A stretch of 39,249 nucleotides of DNA from a virus, in IMG/VR virus record IMGVR_UViG_3300033153_008646, positions 1 to 39,249 of that record. One strand, given 5' to 3'. Below the pieces are notes generated by a model that was not told the DNA's origin, ran no database searches, and saw only the letters and a list, made by a program, of their open reading frames with translations. The position numbers and the translations under genes were made by a program. Shown piece after piece: positions 7,528 through 14,800 of the stretch; the stretch's first letter is position 1, and each line of letters begins with the position of its first letter.

Positions 7528-7586
7528 GTGACTTTGTGCTGTTGGTTGTATTTATTATATTTGTTGTTGTTTGTTGTGAGGACTAA
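7524..7586 (+). CDS. 20-residue single-span membrane peptide
   Basis: ATG at 7524 overlaps the primase stop (ATGA), and the stop at 7584-7586 overlaps the next ATG (TAATG). GGAG at 7511-7514 is nine bases upstream. The peptide is MSDFVLLVVFIIFVVVCCED: one hydrophobic span with acidic ends. The start-stop overlaps on both sides and the clear hydrophobic composition favour a real micropeptide. The alternative is a coupling leader for the next gene. Function unknown. Confidence 0.5.
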   Translation: MSDFVLLVVFIIFVVVCCED

Positions 7587-8119
7587 TGGCTAAGAGAAAA
7601 GGAACAATGAGTTGGTGGAAGGGAAAAACCTGGACTGAGTTTAGCAAGTATATCCGAATCAGAGATGCACTTAGGACTACTGGTGGTATTGAGATGGCTG
7701 TATGCTGTACCTGTGGTAAGATATATCCTGCATTTGGAAAAGGCTGCATCCAGGCAGGTCACTTTATCCCTGGCAGAATGAGCAGTATTTTATTTTGTGA
7801 GTTGGGATGCCATGCTCAGTGTTATAATTGTAATCTGAGGTTGAAAGGAAACTGGCCTCCGTACCATGCTTTCATTGTTACAAAATATGGTTATGATGGA
7901 CTTGACCGGATGCTTGCTCTAAGACATCACGTTGTGAAATTTTTACCTTCTCGACTTGAAGCTATGCGAGATGTGTACAAATTTATGTACCAAAAGATGT
8001 TTACAACTAAAACTCTATTGAAAGGTGAAACGTATGAAGATTATGCTTCAAATATTCTTACTTTTGATTCTATTGGTAGCCGTGTGCTCCAGTTGTTCGC
8101 TCCTTGTACCAAAACCTAA
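7586..8119 (+). CDS. NinG-like recombination nuclease
   Basis: 177 residues. It matches the lambda NinG (Rap) pattern: zinc cysteines CCTC (40-43), the AGHFIPGR stretch (57-64), and HAQCYNCNLRLKGNW (76-90), with C-x2-C followed by the conserved N and GN. NinG/Rap enzymes cut recombination intermediates. The last 28 codons overlap the next gene in another frame (8034-8119). They coincide with its signal segment and look unlike the usual NinG end, so the original stop may have been lost or the overlap may be ancestral. Confidence 0.85.
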   Translation: MAKRKGTMSWWKGKTWTEFSKYIRIRDALRTTGGIEMAVCCTCGKIYPAFGKGCIQAGHFIPGRMSSILFCELGCHAQCYNCNLRLKGNWPPYHAFIVTKYGYDGLDRMLALRHHVVKFLPSRLEAMRDVYKFMYQKMFTTKTLLKGETYEDYASNILTFDSIGSRVLQLFAPCTKT

Positions 8120-8555
8120 AGTTCCAACAATCAATGATGCAATAACTGCACCTACTCCAGTGGTGCAACTATGGGAGGCGGCAAGGCGGAGCCATTGGTT
8201 AGTGACACTGAGCATCATTGGTATAGCGGCTGGTGTGTTTGCCTTGGTGAATGGTTCGGCAAAATTGGGAATGGCCTCTATTGCAAGTGCGTCTGTGTCT
8301 CTGTTTATGTCATTAGCAGTAGCAAGGTTTGCCCTTTGGTTTGCTGTATTCGGGTTGATAGGATCGGTAGCCTCCGCTCTGTTCTCAGCACTTGCTCGAC
8401 GTAAGGCATTGATGGAAATCATCAAAGGTGTACAAATTTCAAGAGAAAATGAACACGCCCCAGTACTTGATCACGAGTTAGGGAGGCAATCCAAAATAAC
8501 AAAAGTAATCGTAAACAGCGTTAAGAATGAGTTAAAGTTACGAGGTGAATTATGA
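8034..8555 (+). CDS. Membrane protein with lipoprotein-like N terminus
   Basis: 173 residues from ATG 8034; GAAAGGTG upstream fits this start better than GTG 8025. The N terminus is a hydrophobic signal (MKIMLQIFLLLILLVAVCSSC) with cysteines at 18 and 21, close to a lipobox but not ideal. Two to three membrane segments follow: HWLVTLSIIGIAAGVFALV, a glycine/alanine/serine-rich segment, and ALWFAVFGLIGSVASALF. A charged, probably cytoplasmic tail closes the protein. The layout could suit a holin- or spanin-like lysis role or a superinfection-exclusion protein; none is proven. The stop overlaps the next ATG. Confidence 0.65.
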   Translation: MKIMLQIFLLLILLVAVCSSCSLLVPKPKVPTINDAITAPTPVVQLWEAARRSHWLVTLSIIGIAAGVFALVNGSAKLGMASIASASVSLFMSLAVARFALWFAVFGLIGSVASALFSALARRKALMEIIKGVQISRENEHAPVLDHELGRQSKITKVIVNSVKNELKLRGEL

Positions 8556-8656
8556 ATGATGTTGTGGCAATTGTGTTTGGGATAGGTTTGGGTTACATTT
8601 TACATCCAGTTATCAGTTTACTAATTGACAAGTTGAAGAGTCTTATCAGTAAGTAA
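8552..8656 (+). CDS. 34-residue membrane peptide
   Basis: ATG at 8552 overlaps the previous stop (ATGA), with GAGGTG seven bases or so upstream, and TAA is at 8654-8656. The peptide MNDVVAIVFGIGLGYILHP continues with a second hydrophobic half and a basic end (DKLKSLISK). It is probably a membrane peptide working with the preceding membrane protein. Confidence 0.5.
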   Translation: MNDVVAIVFGIGLGYILHPVISLLIDKLKSLISK

Positions 8657-8664
8657 ACAAACTG

Positions 8665-8747
8665 TAGGGGTGGTGTGTCGTAAGACGAAGCTCAGGAGAC
8701 ATGCTGATCAAATCCGGCACACTTCCCCTAACTTTTCTTAACGGGGA
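8665..8747 (+). promoter_or_regulatory. Structured RNA leader with two competing hairpins
   Basis: TAGGGG (8665-8670) pairs with CCCCTA (8725-8730), and GTGTG (8673-8677) with CACAC (8718-8722), extended by wobble and CG pairs. This makes a stem of about 15 pairs with one mismatch around a 34-base loop. The same CCCC (with the preceding T, 8724-8728) can instead pair with GGGGA at 8743-8747, which is the ribosome-binding region of the gene at 8753. TAA/TTA extends that second stem. The layout is that of a translational switch. No known riboswitch class is recognised. Confidence 0.55.
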
Positions 8748-8752
8748 TTACT

Positions 8753-9022
8753 ATGAAAGCAAGTCAGGGCAATGGGAAAGGTGATCTTCCACGAGAGGGT
8801 CAATTTTCTAAAGAATCTCAAGCATCCTATGGTAGAGAGTATGAGCGTATCTTTGGCTCCAACTGTCCTGCCTGTAAGGGCAAGGGCAGTTTTTTGGATT
8901 GGAATAATTTGACAAAAGAAATGATTAAAACAACCTGTATTTTCTGTAATGGTACAGGTAAGGAGAAGAAGCCAACGAGTTATACTCCTGAACAACGAAG
9001 AGCCTTAGAGGATGTTCGGTAA
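8753..9022 (+). CDS. DnaJ-type zinc-finger-like protein (89 aa)
   Basis: 89 residues. Two C-x2-C-x-G-x-G units are visible (CPACKGKGSF at about 38-47 and CIFCNGTGKE at about 62-71), the spacing of one DnaJ-type zinc module. There is no J domain. Small phage proteins of this kind are common and may bind protein or nucleic acid. Translation could be controlled by the hairpins immediately upstream, since GGGGA at 8743-8747 is the only ribosome-binding site. The last base of its stop is the first base of a 13-codon frame. Confidence 0.65.
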   Translation: MKASQGNGKGDLPREGQFSKESQASYGREYERIFGSNCPACKGKGSFLDWNNLTKEMIKTTCIFCNGTGKEKKPTSYTPEQRRALEDVR

Positions 9023-9064
9023 TGAGTGAAAAATCTCAGTCAGAAAAAAAAAGGAGATATTGAC

Positions 9065-9505
9065 GTGGATAAAAGAAAGAACACAAATCCGAAGGATGCT
9101 TTGGCTATCCGCAAGGTTCCCATACACTGTGTCCCAATGCAGGTAATGAGCGAAGTAGGTCTTGCTATGTTGGAAGGTGGTAGGAAATACGGGGCGCACA
9201 ACTACCGGAACGCTGGGGTGAGGACTTCAGTGTACATTGATGCTGTATGGCGTCACCTATTCGTTCAATTCTGGGAGGGTGAGGATGACGATAAGGATTC
9301 AGGTCTCAGTCACGTTACTAAAGCTATAGCATCTCTGGTAGTGCTTAGAGATTCAATGCTGATGGGTAATTGGAAAGATGACAGACCTATTAAACATCCT
9401 AATACATACATTGATCGGCTTAACCAAAAGGCTGGCGAGATCATTGAAAAATATCCAAAGTGTAAAGCTCCCTTTACTGAGAAGGATAAGCCAAAAGTAA
9501 TATAG
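9065..9505 (+). CDS. dATP/dGTP diphosphohydrolase-type protein
   Basis: 146 residues from GTG 9065, with AAGGAG eight bases upstream; a GTG at 9026 in the same frame has no such site. The conserved features of the phage dATP/dGTP diphosphohydrolase (DUF5664-type) family are visible in order: NPKDAL, GLAMLEGGRKYGAHNYR, WRHL, GEDDDKDSGLSH (acidic metal-binding stretch) and DDRPIKHP. Members of this all-alpha family remove diphosphate from purine dNTPs. Related enzymes act in phages that alter their dNTP pool, including Z-genome phages. No PurZ-like gene is in this window. Pool control for the nearby polymerase is the likely role. Confidence 0.8.
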   Translation: MDKRKNTNPKDALAIRKVPIHCVPMQVMSEVGLAMLEGGRKYGAHNYRNAGVRTSVYIDAVWRHLFVQFWEGEDDDKDSGLSHVTKAIASLVVLRDSMLMGNWKDDRPIKHPNTYIDRLNQKAGEIIEKYPKCKAPFTEKDKPKVI

Positions 9506-9518
9506 GAAGGATCTCTAC

Positions 9519-9581
9519 ATGCTCGGCCGGGAGAATGATGCCAACGGTCAATGCAGAGGTACTTGGATGTATAGATTTTGA
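9519..9581 (+). CDS. Possible 20-aa peptide
   Basis: ATG at 9519, AGGAAGG eight bases upstream, TGA at 9579-9581 running into the ribosome-binding site of the next gene. The peptide is MLGRENDANGQCRGTWMYRF. It fills an 87-base gap, but it is supported only by spacing and the ribosome-binding site. Confidence 0.3.
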   Translation: MLGRENDANGQCRGTWMYRF

Positions 9582-9592
9582 AAGGAAACTAT

Positions 9593-10024
9593 ATGAGAAC
9601 AAATAATATCAAAATAACTGCTTACCTGAGTCACCCTATCCGAGGAGAAAAGGGGGCAGATGCAACTCCCCAGGATATGGTTATCAACAATGACCTCGCC
9701 TCTCTGGTTGGAAAGATGTTGAGAAATGCTTGTCCCGCTCTTGATCTGTATGTTCCGGCTGATAATGATGAATATGTATCTGAAGCCTACGCCCGGGGTA
9801 GTGCCTTGGAGTTTGAGATTCTGGAGATTGATAAGGTTATTCTTGGTCGAAGGGACATCCTGATTGCATTTAGTTATAGGGGTATCATCAGTAGAGGTAT
9901 GAGAATTGAATTGGATGAGGCTGAAAGAATGGGCATACCTGTATTTAGATTCTCAAGGATTACAGAAATTCCACAACTGGCAGAGAGAATAATCGAGTGG
10001 TATTACAATCAAAGGAGTAGCTGA
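9593..10024 (+). CDS. Nucleoside 2-deoxyribosyltransferase-like protein (DUF4406 type)
   Basis: 143 residues. ATG 9593 is chosen because AAAGGAA at 9581-9587 precedes it; the TTG at 9578 lies before that site. The fold signature is ITAYLSHPIRGEKG at the start, LYVPADNDEYV in the middle, DKVILGRRDILIAF, and the SRGMRIELDEAERMGIPVF end. This is the pattern of nucleoside 2-deoxyribosyltransferase-like proteins, whose G-x-x-E/D-type acid attacks the nucleoside. Its place beside a dNTP hydrolase suggests a shared part in nucleotide metabolism. The enzymatic activity itself is inferred. Confidence 0.7.
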   Translation: MRTNNIKITAYLSHPIRGEKGADATPQDMVINNDLASLVGKMLRNACPALDLYVPADNDEYVSEAYARGSALEFEILEIDKVILGRRDILIAFSYRGIISRGMRIELDEAERMGIPVFRFSRITEIPQLAERIIEWYYNQRSS

Positions 10025-10929
10025 TGATTACAGCACAACAGTTGAGTGTAATTTGCTTTGGCCTTAGAAATAGACTGATGTGTAAAGAAATATGTAAAAT
10101 GGCCTTAGTCGGTGAACATACAGTAGGGCGAGTAAAAAAAGCTGGACCTACGAGAGTCCTGTTGTCCGGTGATTTGCATTGTGGTAGCAATGTGGGACTC
10201 ACACCCCCATCCTATCAGATTGCTTGTATTCAAAATCCAGCAACAGAGGAGCATAAGAAAAGGAACAAGTGGTCAAAACTACAACATGAGTGTTGGAAAT
10301 GGTATGTGGAAACTCTGGAAATGTTGAAGCCTATTGATAAAGCGTTCATCATGGGAGACTGTATTGATGGTAGTGGGGATCGTTCAGGAGGCACAGAGCT
10401 TATTGTTGCTGATCGTAAGGTTCAGGCAGCTATGGCGATTGAGTGCCTCACACAGATAGGAGCTAAAGAGTACTCTTTTGTTTATGGAACTCCATACCAC
10501 ACAGGACAAGCTGAGGATTTTGAGACAGAGGTTTCTCGTGCCTTCGGTGGTAAGATTGGAAGCCATGAATGGGAAGAAGTGAACGGAGTCATTTTTGATT
10601 TGAAACATAAGCAAGGAAATACCCAGAATCCGGCTACAAGCCTCTTTAACGAGGTACGGGACAACCGAGAATGGGCACTACTTGGTGAGCAACCAAAGGC
10701 AAATGTGCTTGTTCGAGGTCACACACATAGATTCTGTTGTTTGGAAATGGAGGATTGTTTAGCCATATCAACCCCAGCCCTTCAAGCATACGGAACTAAG
10801 TTTGGTTCAAGACAATGTTCTCGTAAGGTGCAGTTTGGTCTAATGGCTATAGATGTATGGCCTGATGGTGTGATTGAAAAGCATGTAAAAATTGCAAAGC
10901 TGGCTGGTCACATAACGAGAGCTAATTAA
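10024..10929 (+). CDS. Calcineurin-like metallophosphoesterase with N-terminal HTH
   Basis: 301 residues; ATG overlaps the previous stop (TGATG). The metal-binding motifs are all present: GDLHCG (49-54, D-x-H), GDCIDG (111-116), YGTPYH (154-159, in place of the usual GNHD), H-containing LKHKQG (193-198) and GHTH (232-235). The first 40 residues form a probable helix-turn-helix (QQLSVICFGLRN ... EICKMALVGEHTVGRVKKAG), an unusual fusion. The enzyme may cleave phosphodiesters of DNA, nucleotides or a signal molecule. It is the last + strand gene before the terminator. Confidence 0.85.
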   Translation: MITAQQLSVICFGLRNRLMCKEICKMALVGEHTVGRVKKAGPTRVLLSGDLHCGSNVGLTPPSYQIACIQNPATEEHKKRNKWSKLQHECWKWYVETLEMLKPIDKAFIMGDCIDGSGDRSGGTELIVADRKVQAAMAIECLTQIGAKEYSFVYGTPYHTGQAEDFETEVSRAFGGKIGSHEWEEVNGVIFDLKHKQGNTQNPATSLFNEVRDNREWALLGEQPKANVLVRGHTHRFCCLEMEDCLAISTPALQAYGTKFGSRQCSRKVQFGLMAIDVWPDGVIEKHVKIAKLAGHITRAN

Positions 10930-11003
10930 GGATAGAGGCGTGGGTTATTGAATATACTGGGCGAATACTGTTAAAGAAGTTTTGAAACTAACCAAGTAAC
11001 AAA

Positions 11004-11042
11004 AGGCAGGTAAGTGCTTTAACAACACTCGCCTGCCTATTT
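11004..11042. terminator. Bidirectional intrinsic terminator
   Basis: AGGCAGG at 11004-11010 pairs with CCTGCCT at 11032-11038, extended inward by AGTG/CACT with a wobble and one mismatch. The stem is about 13 pairs around a nine-base loop. ATTTTC follows on the + strand, and a short T-run (TTTTG) follows on the - strand. It lies exactly between the converging early (+) and late (-) units. Confidence 0.8.
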
Positions 11043-11047
11043 TCATA

Positions 11048-11146
11048 TCAACTTTTGGCCTTCATCATAATTCCTGCTATGATGATTATATCAACCATTG
11101 CCCTGAATCCCAACCAAACTATTGTGGCCCAATCAAATTTACTCAC
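11048..11146 (-). CDS. 32-residue single-span membrane peptide
   Basis: GTG at 11146-11144 overlaps the end of the SPFH gene, and the ribosome-binding site GGGAGG lies inside that gene's last codons; TGA is at 11050-11048. The product starts MSKFDWATIVWLGFRAMVD, continues IIIIAGIMM and ends KAKS, a single membrane span with a basic tail. It closes the late operon just before the terminator. The family is unknown, but the coupling and ribosome-binding site make it credible. Confidence 0.5.
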   Translation of the reverse strand: MSKFDWATIVWLGFRAMVDIIIIAGIMMKAKS

Positions 11147-11675
11147 TACTCTGCCTCCCAAATGGATTCAACAGTAACCGGATATTCTGAGTACACCCTA
11201 TATCTGTGATGTACACCTTCTCTATCTTTACACCCCACCCACTACATGCTTCAGCCATACCCTTTCTAAGCTCTTGCTTCAGGGAGTCCACCTTTTGCAA
11301 CTCTCTCATCGTCTTTCCGTTGACGAAATCAAGAATAATGCCCAATGCCAAAGTCTCCAATGAGTCATCCACAGACTGTACGTTACACACAGCCTTCTCT
11401 ATATCTGCAATGCGATACTGAATAGCCCCACTAACTACTATGTCCTTGTTATCAGCAGTCCGCACCGATTGTGTACGCAGGTCCACCACCTGAGTCTGAA
11501 CTTCCATATATTCAATCTTCTGGATCAAAGGCCAATAGAAGTATATGCCAGGAGAAATTTTCTTAACATATTTTCCCAACAACATCCGAACACCTGCCTC
11601 ATACGGGGCAAGGATAAAGAGGCGGGGAAAAATTGACATCAACCTATCAAAAATTTCTTGTAGCCATCCCATCAT
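11139..11675 (-). CDS. SPFH/Band 7 (stomatin/prohibitin-like) protein
   Basis: 178 residues; AAGGAG just before ATG. The SPFH pattern spans about 20-160: a short hydrophobic N terminus (IFPRLFILAP), YEAGVRMLLGKYVKKISPG (the typical 'G......PG' start), EVQTQVVDLRTQSVRTADN, the strand VVSGAIQYRI, the helix ETLALGIILDFVNGKTMREL, and GVKIEKVYITDI at the end. Cellular members assemble on membranes and regulate proteases or channels. It is shorter than typical stomatins and lacks the long C-terminal coiled coil. It lies between two membrane peptides at the end of the late operon. Action at the host membrane during assembly or lysis is inference. Confidence 0.85.
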   Translation of the reverse strand: MMGWLQEIFDRLMSIFPRLFILAPYEAGVRMLLGKYVKKISPGIYFYWPLIQKIEYMEVQTQVVDLRTQSVRTADNKDIVVSGAIQYRIADIEKAVCNVQSVDDSLETLALGIILDFVNGKTMRELQKVDSLKQELRKGMAEACSGWGVKIEKVYITDIGCTQNIRLLLNPFGRQSSE

Positions 11676-11682
11676 TGTCTCC

Positions 11683-11844
11683 TTATGTCAATAGTGCTAC
11701 TACAAGAGCAGCTATCAATCCTAATTGGGCAGAGACTAACAGATAAAGATAACGGTTGTGGTGGGCAAGATGATTACTCAGTTGCTCCTTCACCCACTTC
11801 ATATCTGTCTCCAACACTGCCATTGTGTATTTGTTATCATCCAT
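11683..11844 (-). CDS. Holin-like peptide: coiled coil plus one membrane span (53 aa)
   Basis: ATG at 11844, TAA at 11685-11683; the stop overlaps the AAGGAG of the SPFH gene. The N-terminal 32 residues are charged and helical (MDDNKYTMAVLETDMKWVKE, LSNHLAHHNR). One strong span follows (YLYLLVSAQLGLIAALVVAL). This is the layout of XhlA-type haemolysin/holin accessory proteins. The late position fits lysis, but no endolysin is visible nearby, so the role is tentative. Confidence 0.6.
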   Translation of the reverse strand: MDDNKYTMAVLETDMKWVKEQLSNHLAHHNRYLYLLVSAQLGLIAALVVALLT

Positions 11845-11851
11845 ATTTCTA

Positions 11852-14800
11852 TTACCCTTCTAATTGAATTAAGTCTTCCATAGTAGCAGTTTTCATTAAA
11901 TTCTGTATGGATTCTTTGCGAACAGCCTCAGCAACCTCTTCCATCAAAGCTGCTTTCATTGCAGGTTCGAGCTTATCCCAAGCTGGGAGATCAACAAGCC
12001 TTGGCAAATATTCAGACAAAGAATCTCCAACCATTTTTTGATATGCAGAATATCTTGTATCATTCAGATACCAACCACTTCCTACTCGTCTGGATAGGCC
12101 AGGAATATACACCTTCAAGTCTTTAATCTGATTCCGTATTTCCTTTGGCAATTTACTGATAATCTTATCAGTAGCCCTTCTCTGCTCTTTCAGATTGACA
12201 GCAATCATATCAAAGTTTTTTCTGGAAACCTGGGATTCCTTCTCAGCCATAATGATCTCAGGCCGAGCCTCTTTTAGTAAATTCTGTGTATATAGGCTTA
12301 GTTTATCCCAGGACTTCCCCATCACTTCCATAGCAATGCCATCCCTTAGTTGGGCTGCTTCTGATGCCGGTGTGGGGGTATATGTCATAGCACCTATACC
12401 ATGTAGGGCCAGAGGAGCAACTATCGCGGCACTGGTTAAGCCCTGAAACCGCATAGCATCCGCTACATCCTGGAAAAACAAAGGAGTGAACCGATCATAC
12501 ATCTGTTTAGTAACGCCTGGAAGAGTCATCTCCATAGGCTCTCCAAGAAATGTCTCACCCCTCGCCAAGTCAACTGCGAATCCAGCAGCAGGAGATAGCT
12601 TGGTTTGTAGAAATCGTGTGAGTATTGACCCTTTATCTGCTTCTCGTATATCTCCACTCTCACTTCCCTTAGACTTGCCTGTTGCCATCTGAGCCATGAG
12701 TCTTGCAATCTGACTGTATCCAGAGAATATATCTATCCTTGTACTGCCAAATCTCACCTTAGCAAAATCGGAGGATCGGGGGTCTTTCTCTACCTTTACT
12801 CCCTTAATGTGACTCAACAACCATAATATCCCCATTCCAGCACCAAAGAAACCAGCCAGATCAGCAGCTATGATTTTACGGATAGGATTAAATTGTCTCT
12901 GCTTTATATCCTTACCTATTCCCCTAAATATATCATAGATAGATTGTATTCTTCCCATCTGCAACCGAGGAGCAAACATAGCAGCGTTAAGGAATGGAGC
13001 AAATTTTTCCAGACCACCCAAATCACCTCTGCCTGTAGCATGATTTATAAACTGAGCTAACATCTTGTAATCAGCATCACTTCTGCCAGTACCATTCCAA
13101 GTACGATAATACTTTTTGAATGTGTTGAATCTGAGAGTATTAAGAAAGGTAGTATAGCCCCTCTCTGTTGCTCTAAGTCCAGGTATTTTACTAACTACCT
13201 CACCTGCAAAAACCTCCTCACCCCGTGTTAAACTTCCAATCTCTGAAAGATGACCCTCAGCCCTCATAAAAGCAGGATAAAGTGGGTCTGTCTTGATCTG
13301 TATGTCCATAAAATTTGTGTACTCAGGGGACAGGACAGCACGGACCTGATGATACCATGACTGTGCCCACTGCTTAGGAGCCATAGGAAGCAGAAGAATA
13401 CCCTGCCTGCCAGAAGCAGATAAATCAAATGAAGCCAACAAAGCTCGTGGAACATTCATAGTCTCCAAAACAGCATGGGTTATCTTATGACTCTCACCCC
13501 TCAATTCAAACAGAGCTTTAGAGAAGTCTTCGCCCCATATCTTTTCCATAGCCATAATCTGTGCTGGCTCTGGCAACTTTGCTTTACCCTTACTGTCTTT
13601 ATACAAACCAAACAAACTATTCAAACCAGCCTCAGCGTTTAGCTCATCAAAAAATCCTACGTTTGAAATGCGTAGTTTCTGGTAAAAATACTCTATCTGA
13701 TCCTCAGAAAATTGCAGAGGGTCAAATCTTAAACCCAACTCGCCCCCCATTGACTTCTTCGCTAAAGCATAACGGGTTTGTATTGGAATAGACTCATCGC
13801 TTAGAATGCTTTCCGCCCCACTAATCCTCTTACCCTTTTCTGTACGTATTTGAGCCTTATGTTCTTCTCGAAGGGAAGTGTCCATCTCTTTCACAGAGGA
13901 TATTAAAGCATCATCCCACTCCCTTTTCAAAGCAGGAATGTCTTTCTTGAGATAGTCTAATGTCTCAGGTTGGGATATTTCTGCATCTAATTCAAGTTCC
14001 TCCCCTGTCTCAGAGTGTATTGTTCTCCCGTCCTCCGTGGTTTCAATCTCTGTACCTTCAGCAGTTTCAAAAACAAAATCACCACTCTCTTTGCCTTTGT
14101 AGATAGCTACGGTATTTTTGGGTATATCAACATCCTTCAAAGCCTCTTCCACGCTCTGCTCTCTTACCTCAATCCTATGCTCCTCAAGAAGAGATACCCA
14201 TGCCTCCTTCTCTTTAGCGGGTATATCCATCTTATTGATTTTTTCAATAGACTCATCTATAGAAGCGTCACTTGGCCTACCGATCTCACCAACAGAACCT
14301 GCTAAAGCACCAGCACCTCCAAGAACACCACCAGCAAATGCCCCACCAATACCTGCTGCACCTACTCTATCTATTACAGAACCCCAATCTACACTACCGT
14401 CTTCATTTCTGGTTATCTCATCTCTGAGAGCATACGGTATTCCGATAGACACACCTTCCTGTGCGGCCTCTTCTAAACCCTCCTCCAGAGCAGTTTTCAA
14501 AATCAAACCAGTAAAGTTTTTTATATCACCATTTACTAAACTCCAGGCTCTGTTGCGTACATTTCTAATGAAACCCTTTAGGGTATGACCACCCATTTTA
14601 TGAAATTTCATCAGTTTGCCAATTTGAGATGCCTCAATAGCCGCATTGATCGTTCCAACTAAAAGCCTTTCATTATTGGCCTCATCCTCGGTAGCCCCAG
14701 AATCTATCGCATCATTATAAGCATTTTGACCCTCTACTGAAAATCCTATTGATGCAGCCCCAAGCATCTGAGCAGCCTTGGTAGCTTTCAAACCTGCACC

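Noticed and set aside
8657-8752. tRNA, hammerhead ribozyme or known riboswitch at the structured leader
   Set aside because: No seven-pair acceptor stem with a T-arm; the CUGAUGA/GAAA core of hammerheads is not matched, and no known aptamer core is recognised. It is left as an unclassified RNA structure.
14118-14588. 156-codon + strand ORF inside the 1126-aa gene
   Set aside because: Antisense shadow of an alanine/glycine-rich coding stretch, without a ribosome-binding site or recognisable product.
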